This document shows positions 50,521 to 61,059 of a stretch of DNA of 64,000 nucleotides, in pieces. Each line of letters starts with the position of its first letter. The stretch's first letter is position 1. Position numbers and translations under genes: made by a program. A model generated the notes under the pieces. The model was not told where the DNA came from. It saw only the letters and a program-made list of their open reading frames with translations, and searched no databases. This stretch comes from Metopolophium dirhodum (taxonomy: Eukaryota > Arthropoda > Insecta > Hemiptera > Aphididae): the NCBI RefSeq assembly GCF_019925205.1, contig NC_083562.1:12772001-12836000 (forward strand). The letters run 5' to 3'.

Positions 50521-51650
50521 GGGTGTTTGCACCTGCAGGCAAATGCAATTTCAGGAAACAAAAAAAAAAATGTGGAAAAAATGTTACCGTAGGAATACGC
50601 ATTACAAAGTACAAACTAAAATGCCCAGAATCTTAAACAGAAAAAACTAATAGAAATATTTAGTTCACTCAAGAAGGTTTATTCATAGGGCACCAAGTTA
50701 TCATTTTTCAAGTCTATACAAACAATTCAACTAGTCACATAACAAAAAAAAAAAAATTGAAAGAGGGTGTTGGCGCCTGCAGGCAAATGCAATTTCAGGA
50801 ACCAAAAAAAAAAATGTAGAAGAAATTAAATAGTAGGAACACACATTACAAAGTACAAACTAAAATACTCAGAATCTTAAACAGAAAAAACTAATAGAAA
50901 TATATAGGTAGTTTATTCAAGAAGGTTTATTCATAGGGCACCAAGTCAACATTGTTCGAGTCTATACAAAATATGCAACTAGTCACATAACTAAAAAAAA
51001 AAATTGAAGGAGGGTGTTGGCGCCTGCAGGCAAAAGCATGTTAGAAAACAAAAACAAATTGAAATTAAAAACTTGAAACTAAAATGCCCAGAATCTTAAA
51101 GAGAAAAAACTATTCAAAATATTTAGTTCATTAATGTTGGATTATTCAGAGGGCTCCAGGTTATCAATGTTTATAAAGTATGTACGAAAAATTCAACTAG
51201 AGTTACATAACAAAAATAAAAATTGAAAGAGGGTGTTGGCGCCCGCAGGCAAATGCATTTTATAAAACCAAAAAAAATGTGGAAAAAATGTTACCGTAGG
51301 AATACGCATTACAAAGTACAAACTAAAATGCCCAGAATCCTAAACAGAAAAAACTAATACCCATATTTAGTTCACTCAAGAAGGTTTATTCATAGGGCAC
51401 CAAGTTATCATTTCTCAAGTCTATACAAAAAATTCAACTAGTCAAAATAAAATTAGTTCATTAAAGATGGATTATTCGTATGGCACCAGGTTATCAATAA
51501 TTGAAAAATTGGCTTATGTTAAAATCATAAAAAAAAAATTGAATAGAGGCGTTGGCGCCTGCAGGCAAATACAATTTCAGGAACCAAAATAAAATTTAAA
51601 AAAAAATACTATTGTAGGAATACACATTACAAAGTCCAACCTAAAAAGTC
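50521..51650 (+). repeat. Tandem array A3 (about five repeats)
   Basis: Same repeat family as A1 and A2, starting GGTGTTTGCACCTGCAGGCA directly after M8. It ends at CCAACCTAAAAAGTC, after which a C-rich dispersed motif begins (CGGCCCATTTACCGTGCGCA). A1 begins with the same CCAACCTAAAAAGTC stretch near its left end. No second half of a duplicated unit follows A3. Confidence 0.85.
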
Positions 51651-52417
51651 GGCCCATTTACCGTGCGCACCCCCCCCTTCCCCCCCTCCCCCGTTAACCT
51701 CTATGGCACTATTGTATGAGAATCTGTGGGAAAAAAATGTTGAGTCGGAAAAACAGTGAAAACTTGCCCTATAGTCTAATAAAAACTGAAATGACACCTT
51801 TGAACATGGCCAAGATGAAGAACGATATTGACGTAATCCTTAGTTAATTAACACGCTTATTAACGAATTTATCGTCGAATGGCATATTATCGACTGCTTG
51901 GAAAACCGAGAGGGTATATTGAGTTTAAAGATTCTCCATAAGACTAAATACATTTTTTTATAAATTTTTTATTTTATAATGGACTTCATAGAAATAACTA
52001 TTCACGTACATTTATATGTACCCAGCATCGTTGTATGGTTATTGTTTAATCCACGGTCATGGTTTATTATAGATTAGGTTTAAACCATAATACCACAGAT
52101 ATTCAAACATGTCCTATGGTTTAAACAAGCCCGGGTATGTCATGGGATAGAATAATTTGTTACTAACATCAATATAATAATCGTTTAGGTTTTAATCAGA
52201 TGTCGTTACTTAGTTAATACATGAAATTTTTTCACCGACTATCAACTATCAATCCAGGGGATGTTCCTACTTCCTACTTCCTTACTCCTAAGAAGTAAGC
52301 ATTTCACATTAGTACGTTATTCAAATAAATTCTATTGGTTTTAATTTATTTTTCGTTTCTTTAAACTTCCAATTTCATCAATTTTACTCGTAACACGTTC
52401 GATCCAGACACGACGCC
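51651..52417. promoter_or_regulatory. C-rich motif and upstream region of the MCRIP gene
   Basis: A short C-rich stretch at 51660-51705 (runs of 7, 6 and 5 C) resembles a dispersed repeat end. At 52040-52140 the GGTTTAAACCATAATACC and TCCTATGGTTTAAACAAGCC motifs form a loose inverted pair. The proximal part must include the promoter of the MCRIP homologue, but no specific site is recognisable. Confidence 0.4.
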
Positions 52418-55400
52418 ATGTACGCCGTAAAAACACCCAGCAAATATATGACAGCGAAAACCAGAAGAGGTGCGTTAATTTTATTATTTAAAATACTCGG
52501 AAGGTTACCTATTTATAACGTAAACATTAATTAGGTATCCGAAAATAATTTATTTTTACATTTTTCTCCCAGGCATCCGCCACAGTTTTGATCGGCTGGA
52601 TTCTTTTCGCGAGAACTTAAAAAAAGTCAATGGTACAGAAGAAGAACTACCATCGTATGTACCTATTACTTAATTTATTATTTAAACAATAATGCCAGAT
52701 AAATGTGTTTATTGTACATGTGATTGTTGGTTATGTCTTTAAGTCCTGAACCAAAGCCAGTATTTCATTCTAATGGCCATCGTAAGGCTTTAAACAAGTG
52801 TCCTCCATCACCCCAAGATGTTTTAAGTCCCCAACATGAAAAACTCATACACTATATCAATGACTGTAAGTATAACTGTCTATGTTTTCAAGTTATGTTT
52901 GTGACTTAATGTGTAAAATATAATTTTTTATCAAAAATGTAAACTTAAATCCTTATTTTTTATAGATACTTTTGTTAGAAACTTACTTTATTTTTTTGAT
53001 ATTTATAAGTACAAATATTAAACGTAAAATTAATATGACTGGGTACTTCAAACTAATCATATTTAAAAAGTAAATATTCTCAGATAGACCTATATTATAA
53101 TGTTATCATGTTTCAGACTTTAGTATCAGTTCTAGTTTATATTAGGTACTTCATACTGCCTACCCATAAACTTAAAAGAAAAATACAATTTAAATAATTT
53201 ATTCTATTACTGTTTAATATAAATTTGAGTACAGTAGTATCTATAATTGTTATGTGTATGATAAATACAAATATACAATAATTTATTATATTTAGACTTT
53301 ACATAAATACCAAGATAAATACTGAATAAGCTTTGTACTTTTCTACTTAGTAGCTTACTTGCCTTTGTAGCTTGTATTAATTACAACTTTATTACCGTAG
53401 ATTTATTGAATATAGAAAAACATTACTCAATCCATCCTTAATTATTTTTTTCATTTAAAATTATAAAATTACTCTGTCATAATGTAGGTTCCCATCTACA
53501 AATTAATATAACTCAATTTATTTTTCTTTGATTTAAATCGGAGGCTCTAAAATATGTATTAGTCATAATACTGTTCAGTCTTGTATAACTTATGATAAAA
53601 TAGAACTATTCAAAATGTATATACATTTTTATTAATAATAATTTTGCTACATTCAACAGTATTTACTATTTAGTATCTATGTATTACATAAAATAGTATA
53701 AGATCTGTATTTATTTATTAATTTTTCAGTTACCACAAAACACCCTTCTGCCTACAACTATTTGAGACCCACTGATTTTAAAATAAATTGCTATCATTTC
53801 ATAACTATACATAGTTATTTAATTTGTAATTTGGCATAAGTTATGCCGTCAAGACTTGAATTCTTAGGGCCGTTTTTACAATGTCCGGTTAAAGTGATTC
53901 GACACTTAACCGGCCAAATCCTGCCGGTAATAAAATCTGTTATCAGTCGGTTAGCATTAACCAACACTTTACCGGACATTGTAAGAACGTCCCTTATAAA
54001 TAATAAAAATAAAATATTTAAAAATCAAAGTATCTATGTCAATTTATTATTTAAAACAAATATTTAAACCAAATTTATTTATAGATCTCTTGTTTAATTT
54101 TTATTAAGGGTGGACACTGGACATTCCATATAATACAATTTTATTGTGTACCTGTTGAATGTTTTAAACAATATGCATTTTTTAAATTTTAAATAAAAAA
54201 TAAATTCAATGTTATCTTTAGTAATTAATAATTAAGATTTTAACTTCAATAAGGTTGTACACAATACTAAATAAACACAAAAATAATATTAAATTAAATT
54301 GTTCCATACATATATATGTTAGTATTGTTATTTTTAGTTTATAAATACATATTTTATCAGAAATACTTATTTATTATTAAATATAATAAGTATATTGTAT
54401 TTAAATAAATAAATAAATAAATAATTTGTAACCAAAAGAGATAATTATTATAATTAAGTTGAATTAATAGTTACTCAATATTACTTATCTATACTCAATG
54501 CTATTATAGTATTATGTATGAAAACATTTTTTGTTCATTGACGATAACAAACCATATAGCTATACAGGGATTATGATTGTTGTATCTATTTTAGACCTTT
54601 ATTCATTAATTATACATCTCTGATGTAACATATTAATAAAGTTCCATTCCATTTTAATTTGCAAGCTATTCTATACTCAACTATTAGTTAATTAATTTAG
54701 AGTTTAAACATCTGTGTGCTTTCAAGCCCAGTACATTAGCCCCATATATTATTTTTAATAAATTAATAATTTTTTTTATTTAGTGAAATGATTTAACTTT
54801 AATTCCATAACAATAATCACTAACAACATTTATCACATTTTTAAGTTTTACATTTACATATCTTGTTGAACTAATTAGTAGTTGAAATCTAGGTCAATTG
54901 CCATCATTGGTTTTTAGGTATAGCAGACAATTTCCACCAGTATGCTGTATATTATAACAAGCACATAGCTTTAGGTCAAATATATTTTTTTAAATCCAAT
55001 GTATCAACTTATAAAGAATCTTGTATACAAATTTTCAAGCTATAATTATAAAAATTAAACATTTTTAAATTTTTATAATAAAAATATATTTAAACAATTT
55101 AATACATTTTCTTTAGATTCTAATTTACATTTATTTATCTGAAAAAGCGTGGTTAGCTTTTGGAGTGTAAAAATGTTTATATGACATTTATAAAGTTAAA
55201 TTTTAATGAGTATATTTGTTTAAAAATAATTTTAAAATACATTGTTTTTATCTATAGTGTCAGAGACACTATCTATTTTTATTGGTTCCCAATGGACCAG
55301 TGAAAAAATATCTGTTAGCTGTTAAAAACTCATCAATATGAATATAGCTAGTTCGCAACATTCCGTTGATTCATCAACTGGGTTTTACCCAAGATGTTGC

Positions 55401-56324
55401 GTTAGAAACAGATACTAAATAAAATGTATAGCGTGGTTCTAAATACTCAAAACTTTAATATTCAAAATATGAAACGTTAGATCAATATATTTTATTAATA
55501 TAATCAAATAATTTAATTCTTTTACTTAATATTATTTGTATTGTCCTTTATTTACTACTTTAACCTCAGAATTATATTTTTCAGCTTGGCACTCGGTTAT
55601 AGAAGATGAAGAATCATCTATAAGTATGTTCATTTTACTGATTGTTTGTAATTAAGAGGATGTCAGCGCACTATTTGTTTTCTCTCTTTTACCCACGCGC
55701 AACATAGACAAAACGCATTTGCACAGAATCGTTTTTTCTATGTTTTCAAGTAATCTTAGAGTAAAATCACCCATTACAAAAAAGGTAGAGAATAATATTT
55801 TTGAGGGAATGTCATATTGATTTTATATTTTATTGTTATTTGACTTTGTATTTGAGTTTCAAAATAAACAAAAAAATGTTGTAAATTTAAACGATGTTAA
55901 ATTGTTTACAATATTTAGAGAAATCGATATGACATTCCCTCAAAAATATTATTCTCTATCTTTTTCTGTAATGGGTGATTTTACTCTAAGATTACTTAAA
56001 AACATAGAAAAAACGATTCTGCGCAAATGCGTTTTGTCTATGTTGCGCGTGGGCCAGAGAGAGAAAACCAATAGTGCGCTGACATCCTCTTAAATTACAT
56101 TTGTAGGTAATAATATTATTTTATGATTTTATTAGGTTCACAAAAAATTATTTACTTCAAACCTGAAAACACTGCAGAAGTTCTAAATGGTATAAATACT
56201 TACTTAAAATAAAAATTGTAATTTTTATCAGATTTGAATTTTTTTTTTAGGTTTTCAAGCATTTGATTTAGACACATATTGGATCAAACGTTTATACAAT
56301 AATATCACTAAGTCAGTGCCATAA
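52418..56324 (+). CDS. MCRIP2: MCRIP/FAM195 family protein (MCRIP2-like), six exons
   Basis: Exons read as 52418-52469, 52573-52654, 52744-52865, 55585-55623, 56136-56189 and 56251-56324. All have GT-AG borders and consistent phases, giving 140 residues. It starts MYAVKTPSKYMTAKTRR, comparable to the MYT(I)xKxPSK start of vertebrate MCRIP2. It then carries PVFHSNGHRKALN, the conserved SPQHEKLIHYINDSWHSV block (vertebrate HEENVRF-x-EAWQ), and a C-terminus FQAFDLDTYWIKRLYNNI like the FxPIDLDEWWAQQFL ending. Vertebrate MCRIP proteins bind the CtBP corepressor under ERK control and are found with stress-granule and RNA-processing factors; for this insect copy the role is inferred. The second half of the protein is split into small exons, and intron 4 is mostly a MITE. 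Confidence 0.88.
53867..53993. mobile_element. Harbinger-like MITE, 127 bp, in MCRIP intron 3
   Basis: Terminal inverted repeats of about 27 bp: the left begins GGGCCGTTTTTACAATGTCC, the right ends GGACATTGTAAGAACGTCCC. TTA flanks both sides (53864-53866 and 53994-53996), the target-site duplication typical of PIF/Harbinger elements. It has no coding capacity; the 74-codon frame over it is incidental. Confidence 0.75.
55656..56089. mobile_element. Long-palindrome MITE at TTAA, in MCRIP intron 4
   Basis: Arms of about 165 bp (55656-55822 and roughly 55925-56089) are near-identical reverse complements starting GAGGATGTCAGCGCACTATT. TTAA lies at both edges (55652-55655 and 56090-56093), as for piggyBac-type elements. 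The element makes up 434 of the 512 bases of the intron. A transcript would fold into a long hairpin. The 86-codon frame at 55833-56093 is a by-product of the right arm. Confidence 0.8.
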
Positions 56325-56641
56325 GTTGTTGGTATAGTGAATTATTTTTTAGAAATTATTTTACCAGACTCGCCCATAGCTCACAATGTATCAAAGACAC
56401 ATGAACACTTGCGCGAATGATTAGTCATTATTGTGTCAAAAACCGTAGAAATGAATCTATGTCTTTAAACACTGAATGGGACAGGAGGGAAAATATGGCA
56501 ACTAGTAGTTAAGTAGTATTACCTAGTAGTAGAATTCAATGTTATAAAGATACCAATTTTTAAATATTATTGTAAAAGTATTGATTTTAGTGAATTGTTG
56601 TTTCCTCATAATGAACTTTTGTTTGTTTATAGTTATTATTA

Positions 56642-56672
<31 letters not shown>

Positions 56673-57729
56673 CCACATTATACAAATTTATGTTGTGAGT
56701 TATCTGAACAAGACTGAAATTTGTATAAAACAAAATTACTTTATGAGCGATTATTTTATTTTTAATCCTTATTATTTTGAATATTATGAGACCTAAAGCC
56801 AATACTTATTGTTTGTTGAAGTTTGAAGTTACTTTTTTATTGTTTGTAAAAATATTATATAATAATTAATTCCCATTGATTTTAAATATTGGCCTTTTGT
56901 CTCATTTATGTAAAATTTCTGTTTAAAAACAACTTTTTCCTCATTTATCCATTATTTGTTTTTTGAATATTAAAAAAATTGAAAGGGAACATACAAAATA
57001 AAAAATTTATTGTAATTATGAATTTTTGCCTGATCAACATTTACTTGCTTTGGTAATAAGTAATAACAAACAACTAGTTCCTAGGAATTTATTTTTGTAT
57101 ATCAATTCAATTATTTTTTTAATACATAGCAAAGACTGACAAGCTTTTAAAATACACCTACTTAAAATCTCGTATTATAGACCAAAACTTCATTTGAATT
57201 GGTATACTAATATTAACTTTTTTGTTATAAATTGTTATTAGATACTGTTACTTGTATGCCTACAATAAGTGTTAGATGATCAAATTATTTTGTTTAATTG
57301 TTGGTAATGACTATTGTATTTAGTAAATAGGCGTCCAAGGTTGCTACATACATCTTATAAATAAATGCATCAATTGTTTTTATGTACAACTGAAAAATGT
57401 TATAAATTGGTTTGCTTTATTTGAATGAATAAATAGTAATTTAATGTTATTTTTAGTTCTATATTATTTATTAGTACCTATATCATATTATAACTGATAC
57501 AGCTCTTAAAAAAATTAATAGCTGGTAATTAGTGTTCAAATAATATTGTAAGTTTTCTCAAGATTTTGTAAAGCATAAACCATAATATATAATATAAATT
57601 TAAATGCCGCAATTTTGACTCTGAGTAGTTTATTTAAATATTTTGCTATATAATTTAATAGATAGGTATTATAGAATTGTAATTTATATTTTTAAAATAC
57701 TGGGAATTTTCAATTTATACCTCAAAAGT
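56325..57729. other. 3' flank of the MCRIP gene, with a (TTA)n microsatellite
   Basis: AT-rich, presumably including the MCRIP 3' UTR. A (TTA)n tract of about nine units lies at 56647-56672 and produces open frames on both strands that are not genes. Nothing else is recognised. Confidence 0.5.
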
Positions 57730-58075
57730 ACCAACTTGGTTTTATTTGTGATTAGAAACCACCCTAAAAGTTGAAAATTAAAGCATTGTCTACTACATTT
57801 GGTCCAGCAGGATTACACACCGCAGACTGACAAAAATCAGTATCCCCACACCATCGTGGAAACAGTTATGATGACAGGGTGATGCATGGGGATGTGCAGA
57901 AGAGCCGATTTTTGCTGTTCTACGGCGTGTAGTCTTGCTGTACAAAGTATAAAAGGAAATACTTTGATTTTCAACTTTCAGAGTAGTTTCTAATAACAAA
58001 TAGAACCCATTTGGTTTCCATAGTGGAAACAGTTTTGATGTCAGGGTGACGTATTGGGATGGGCAGAATCAGCAT
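57730..58075. mobile_element. MITE-like repeat with ~48-bp inverted arms and an internal direct repeat
   Basis: The left arm (57730-57778, with TTTTATTTGTGATTAGAAAC) pairs with the right arm (57968-58018, with GTTTCTAATAACAAATAGAA). Inside, 57850-57902 (GTGGAAACAGTTATGATGAC...) is repeated directly just outside the right arm at 58018-58070 (GTGGAAACAGTTTTGATGTC...). The element resembles a high-copy aphid repeat. The 68-codon frame across it is not a gene. Confidence 0.6.
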
Positions 58076-60129
58076 GCTCTCTCAATGGAGATAGCATAAT
58101 CAGGGACGGATTGGGCCATCGGGAATTCAGAAAATTGTGCTCAATAGTTGACACCTTACTGCGTGCACTACAAAACTCCACAGCTCACAGGGACAAGGGT
58201 CTGAAACTCGATTACTAGAAAGACAATTTTAAGCGGCCAAAAGCATGATTGTTAGGTTTAAGACACAATATTTTAAACAACTAGTTTTAAACATGAATTT
58301 AAAACATTTGGTTCATTGTTTAATACAGTGTAAAATCCAAGTGAATATTGTGTTTTTTTTGGTTTATTATTAATAACAATTAACAAATAATAATAGATAT
58401 CCTCCAGAAAAAAAGTTTAAGTATTAAATAACTATATCTATTACCATCCTTCATTAAAATTTTTTATTAAAAAAAAATTGTGCTTATGTGTTTTTAATAT
58501 TTTTAAACTGCTATAATTGTAACTGTACATTTTGATATATCTATTTATTCGTTTTTAAATAACAACAAAATAAGAAAATCTCTATACGAGAAATCGAGTG
58601 AATATCCAAACTTGTAAGACTATGAACTTCAAACGCTCATGAAAATGTAATTTAACTTTCTTGTAGACATTTTTTTTTTTGATAAAGGTAGAAAAACTTA
58701 TGAGGAATCTTGTATTACATTTTCAAATCTTAGATTTCCTACCGGAAAAGTAACTGAAGTTGAAAATCGAAACATTATTTTGATTACTTAAAATCAATTT
58801 ATTCATCGCTTCATGATCTAAAATACATTTAAAATTAAAATAAAAATACTTGCATAACATAGTAAATTGTTGACAAAAACAGTGTTTAGAAATCCATTCT
58901 TCACTCATATGGTTTCAATACTTTAAAGACTCAATGACATCATCAAAGTTTACACTTATTGCCAATGCTCGTTTGATACTAATGGTTAATAAACTATAGT
59001 ACCATCTAACCTGTGATATGCATGTTACGTAGCTATAAAAATTGATGAGCATATATAATAATATAATCACTAATTAAGAAATAGGTAACTCAAATAAAAA
59101 TAAAATGTTCTATTATTTGTGTACAGCAATAAAACAAGATTATAAAATTACAAAATATAAAACAAATATCAAAATGTGAGTACAGACTGCTCAACTTTTT
59201 TTTGTACAGGCATTTTGTTGAACAGTTGGCTGGGAGGGCTAGTGCCGAACCAGCCTCCCCCTCGTAAGCACGCCTATGAATTTGAATTCAATGATAAATA
59301 ATTGCTGACAAAAGACAATTCTGATTGAAGATAGTATTAACATGTAAGATTAAGTTTTTATAAAGAAAGACATTTTTTTTTACTTTTGATCCCATTAAAA
59401 TACAAACTAGATTCATTTACTACTCCAAAAAGTGACTTTAGACACATAAATAACTATTCATTTTGTTTTAATCATTTTAATGCACTGACATTTTTCAGGG
59501 TTATCAATATAATATTATAAAATAAAGTACAAATTGCATACATTTTTAAAACAAAATTTTTCAAAATCAAAATTATATCGTTGTAATTAATATAATTTAC
59601 AGAATATCTATGTATTAAACTATTTTTGTAAATACATATTATACTTATTTATTATAAATGTTACATCAACCTAAACTACAATACAATATATTAAGCTTTC
59701 AAAACAGCACAAGTCATATAAAAAATTGTAGAAATTAATTAACACGCATGTCAAATTTTTACAATAGAAATAGATGTTAACATTTACATTATAGTTATTT
59801 ATACATTAGTATTTTATGTACAAATATTAATAAGTTAGAAAACAATATCACGTTTAAAAATAGTTGTAAGAATGACATACTTGCAGAAAAAAGTACAACT
59901 ATAATATTATGTAATAATATAATATACTACATTTCAAAACAGAACATACCGGCGACCAATTTATGTTCGCCAGTGCGCATCCCCCACTAATTTCCCATTG
60001 TTAGCGTGATCATGTGGTTATCGACGCACCAATCGAATCATTTGACATGCGCGAAAGCGGTATGTTCTCTTTTGAGTAGGAGTATAGTATTCAAATATTG
60101 TGTTCTTCAGTAGTAGATAATAAATAAAA
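58076..60129. repeat. Intergenic with degraded aphid-type repeats
   Basis: 58590-58810 (AACTTGTAAGACTATGAACT, TCAAACGCTCATGAAAATGT, ATTCATCGCTTCATGATCTA) and 59350-59460 (TTTACTTTTGATCCCATTAA, TACAAACTAGATTC) are degenerate relatives of the repeat at 37485-37798. The stretch up to 60129 is the 3' flank of the kinase gene. No other gene is seen. Confidence 0.5.
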
Positions 60130-61059
60130 TTATTTTAATTTTAGCTTAGTTTTAGTAAATATTTCACTATTTTTTTTAATCCAAGGATGTTCAATGACAT
60201 CAGTTAGTGGTAATCTAGATTTTGGAACTTTAACCAAAAGCTTTGAAATCAAATGTCTAGAGCTCTCACTCATATAAGGTTTGAAACCATACATTACAGC
60301 ACGAATTTTTCTAAAAGTCTCTGCCTGTTCTGAGCTCTCAAAAGGTGGTGATCCACATAAGAATTCATAACACAGCACTCCTAAACACCAATTATCAACA
60401 TATTCGTTATATGTTTGAGAGTCAACCATCTCTGGTGGTAAATAGTCAATAGTGCCACACATGGTGTTTCTACATTTGGATGGTGCATGGACAGACCATC
60501 CAAAATCTGCTAACTTTATAACATGATGACTAAACAATAGGAGATTTTCTGGTTTTATATCTCTGTGAATAACACTTTGTGAATGACAATATCTTAAAGC
60601 ATCAGCTACTTGTCGTAAATAATATGCAGCTGTTGGTTCATCAAAACGTTTATGCGGCTGCGAATTCAATACTTTAAATAATTCACCTTCTTGGGCAAAT
60701 TCTAAAATTAAATATATTTTTTTTTCGTCCCAAAAATAAGTCAGCATTTTTAGAATGTTGGGGTGGGTAAGATGCGTTTGAATTTCTATTTCTCGTCGTA
60801 CTTGATGTTCCATATGATCTTTTACCAATTCTGATTTAAACATCATTTTTAAGGCAACCATATATTCCGTATTTTTTTCCCGAGCAAGATATACACGACC
60901 AAATTTTCCACGACCAAGTGGTGTTCCAATTTCAAAATCACTTAATTTCCACTGATGATTTGAAGGTCGTTTAGAATAAATTTCCTTCATTTTTTTTTCT
61001 ATGTGTTGAACGACTTCATTTTGAGATTCAGTTTTATGTTTTTCTTCAACCACAGCCAT
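60130..61059 (-). CDS. aurB: Aurora-family mitotic kinase, Aurora B-like
   Basis: A 309-residue Ser/Thr kinase in one coding exon. The family's Aurora B members are the catalytic part of the chromosomal passenger complex, acting on kinetochores, histone H3 and cytokinesis. Visible motifs: glycine loop GRGKFGRV (49-56), VALK lysine K71, helix-C Glu E90, HRDIKPEN (165-172), DFG (185-187), and activation-loop T199 in RNTMCGT followed by DYLPPEM. TMCGT and GELFK favour Aurora B over A (TLCGT), and the short ~40-residue N-terminus agrees. Oddities: the usual RR before the activation threonine reads CRN, and VDNWCLG replaces VDLWSLG. I start at the ATG at 61057-61059; the longer upstream frame reads through a pyrimidine tract plus CAG at 61096-61098, best seen as the 3' end of a 5' UTR intron. 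Confidence 0.9.
   Translation of the reverse strand: MAVVEEKHKTESQNEVVQHIEKKMKEIYSKRPSNHQWKLSDFEIGTPLGRGKFGRVYLAREKNTEYMVALKMMFKSELVKDHMEHQVRREIEIQTHLTHPNILKMLTYFWDEKKIYLILEFAQEGELFKVLNSQPHKRFDEPTAAYYLRQVADALRYCHSQSVIHRDIKPENLLLFSHHVIKLADFGWSVHAPSKCRNTMCGTIDYLPPEMVDSQTYNEYVDNWCLGVLCYEFLCGSPPFESSEQAETFRKIRAVMYGFKPYMSESSRHLISKLLVKVPKSRLPLTDVIEHPWIKKNSEIFTKTKLKLK

Noticed and set aside
55833..56093. 86-codon frame in the MCRIP intron
   Set aside because: It lies across the loop and right arm of the TTAA MITE and its sequence is explained by the inverted repeat.
56581..56802. Paired 71-codon frames on both strands
   Set aside because: Both are produced by the (TTA)n microsatellite.
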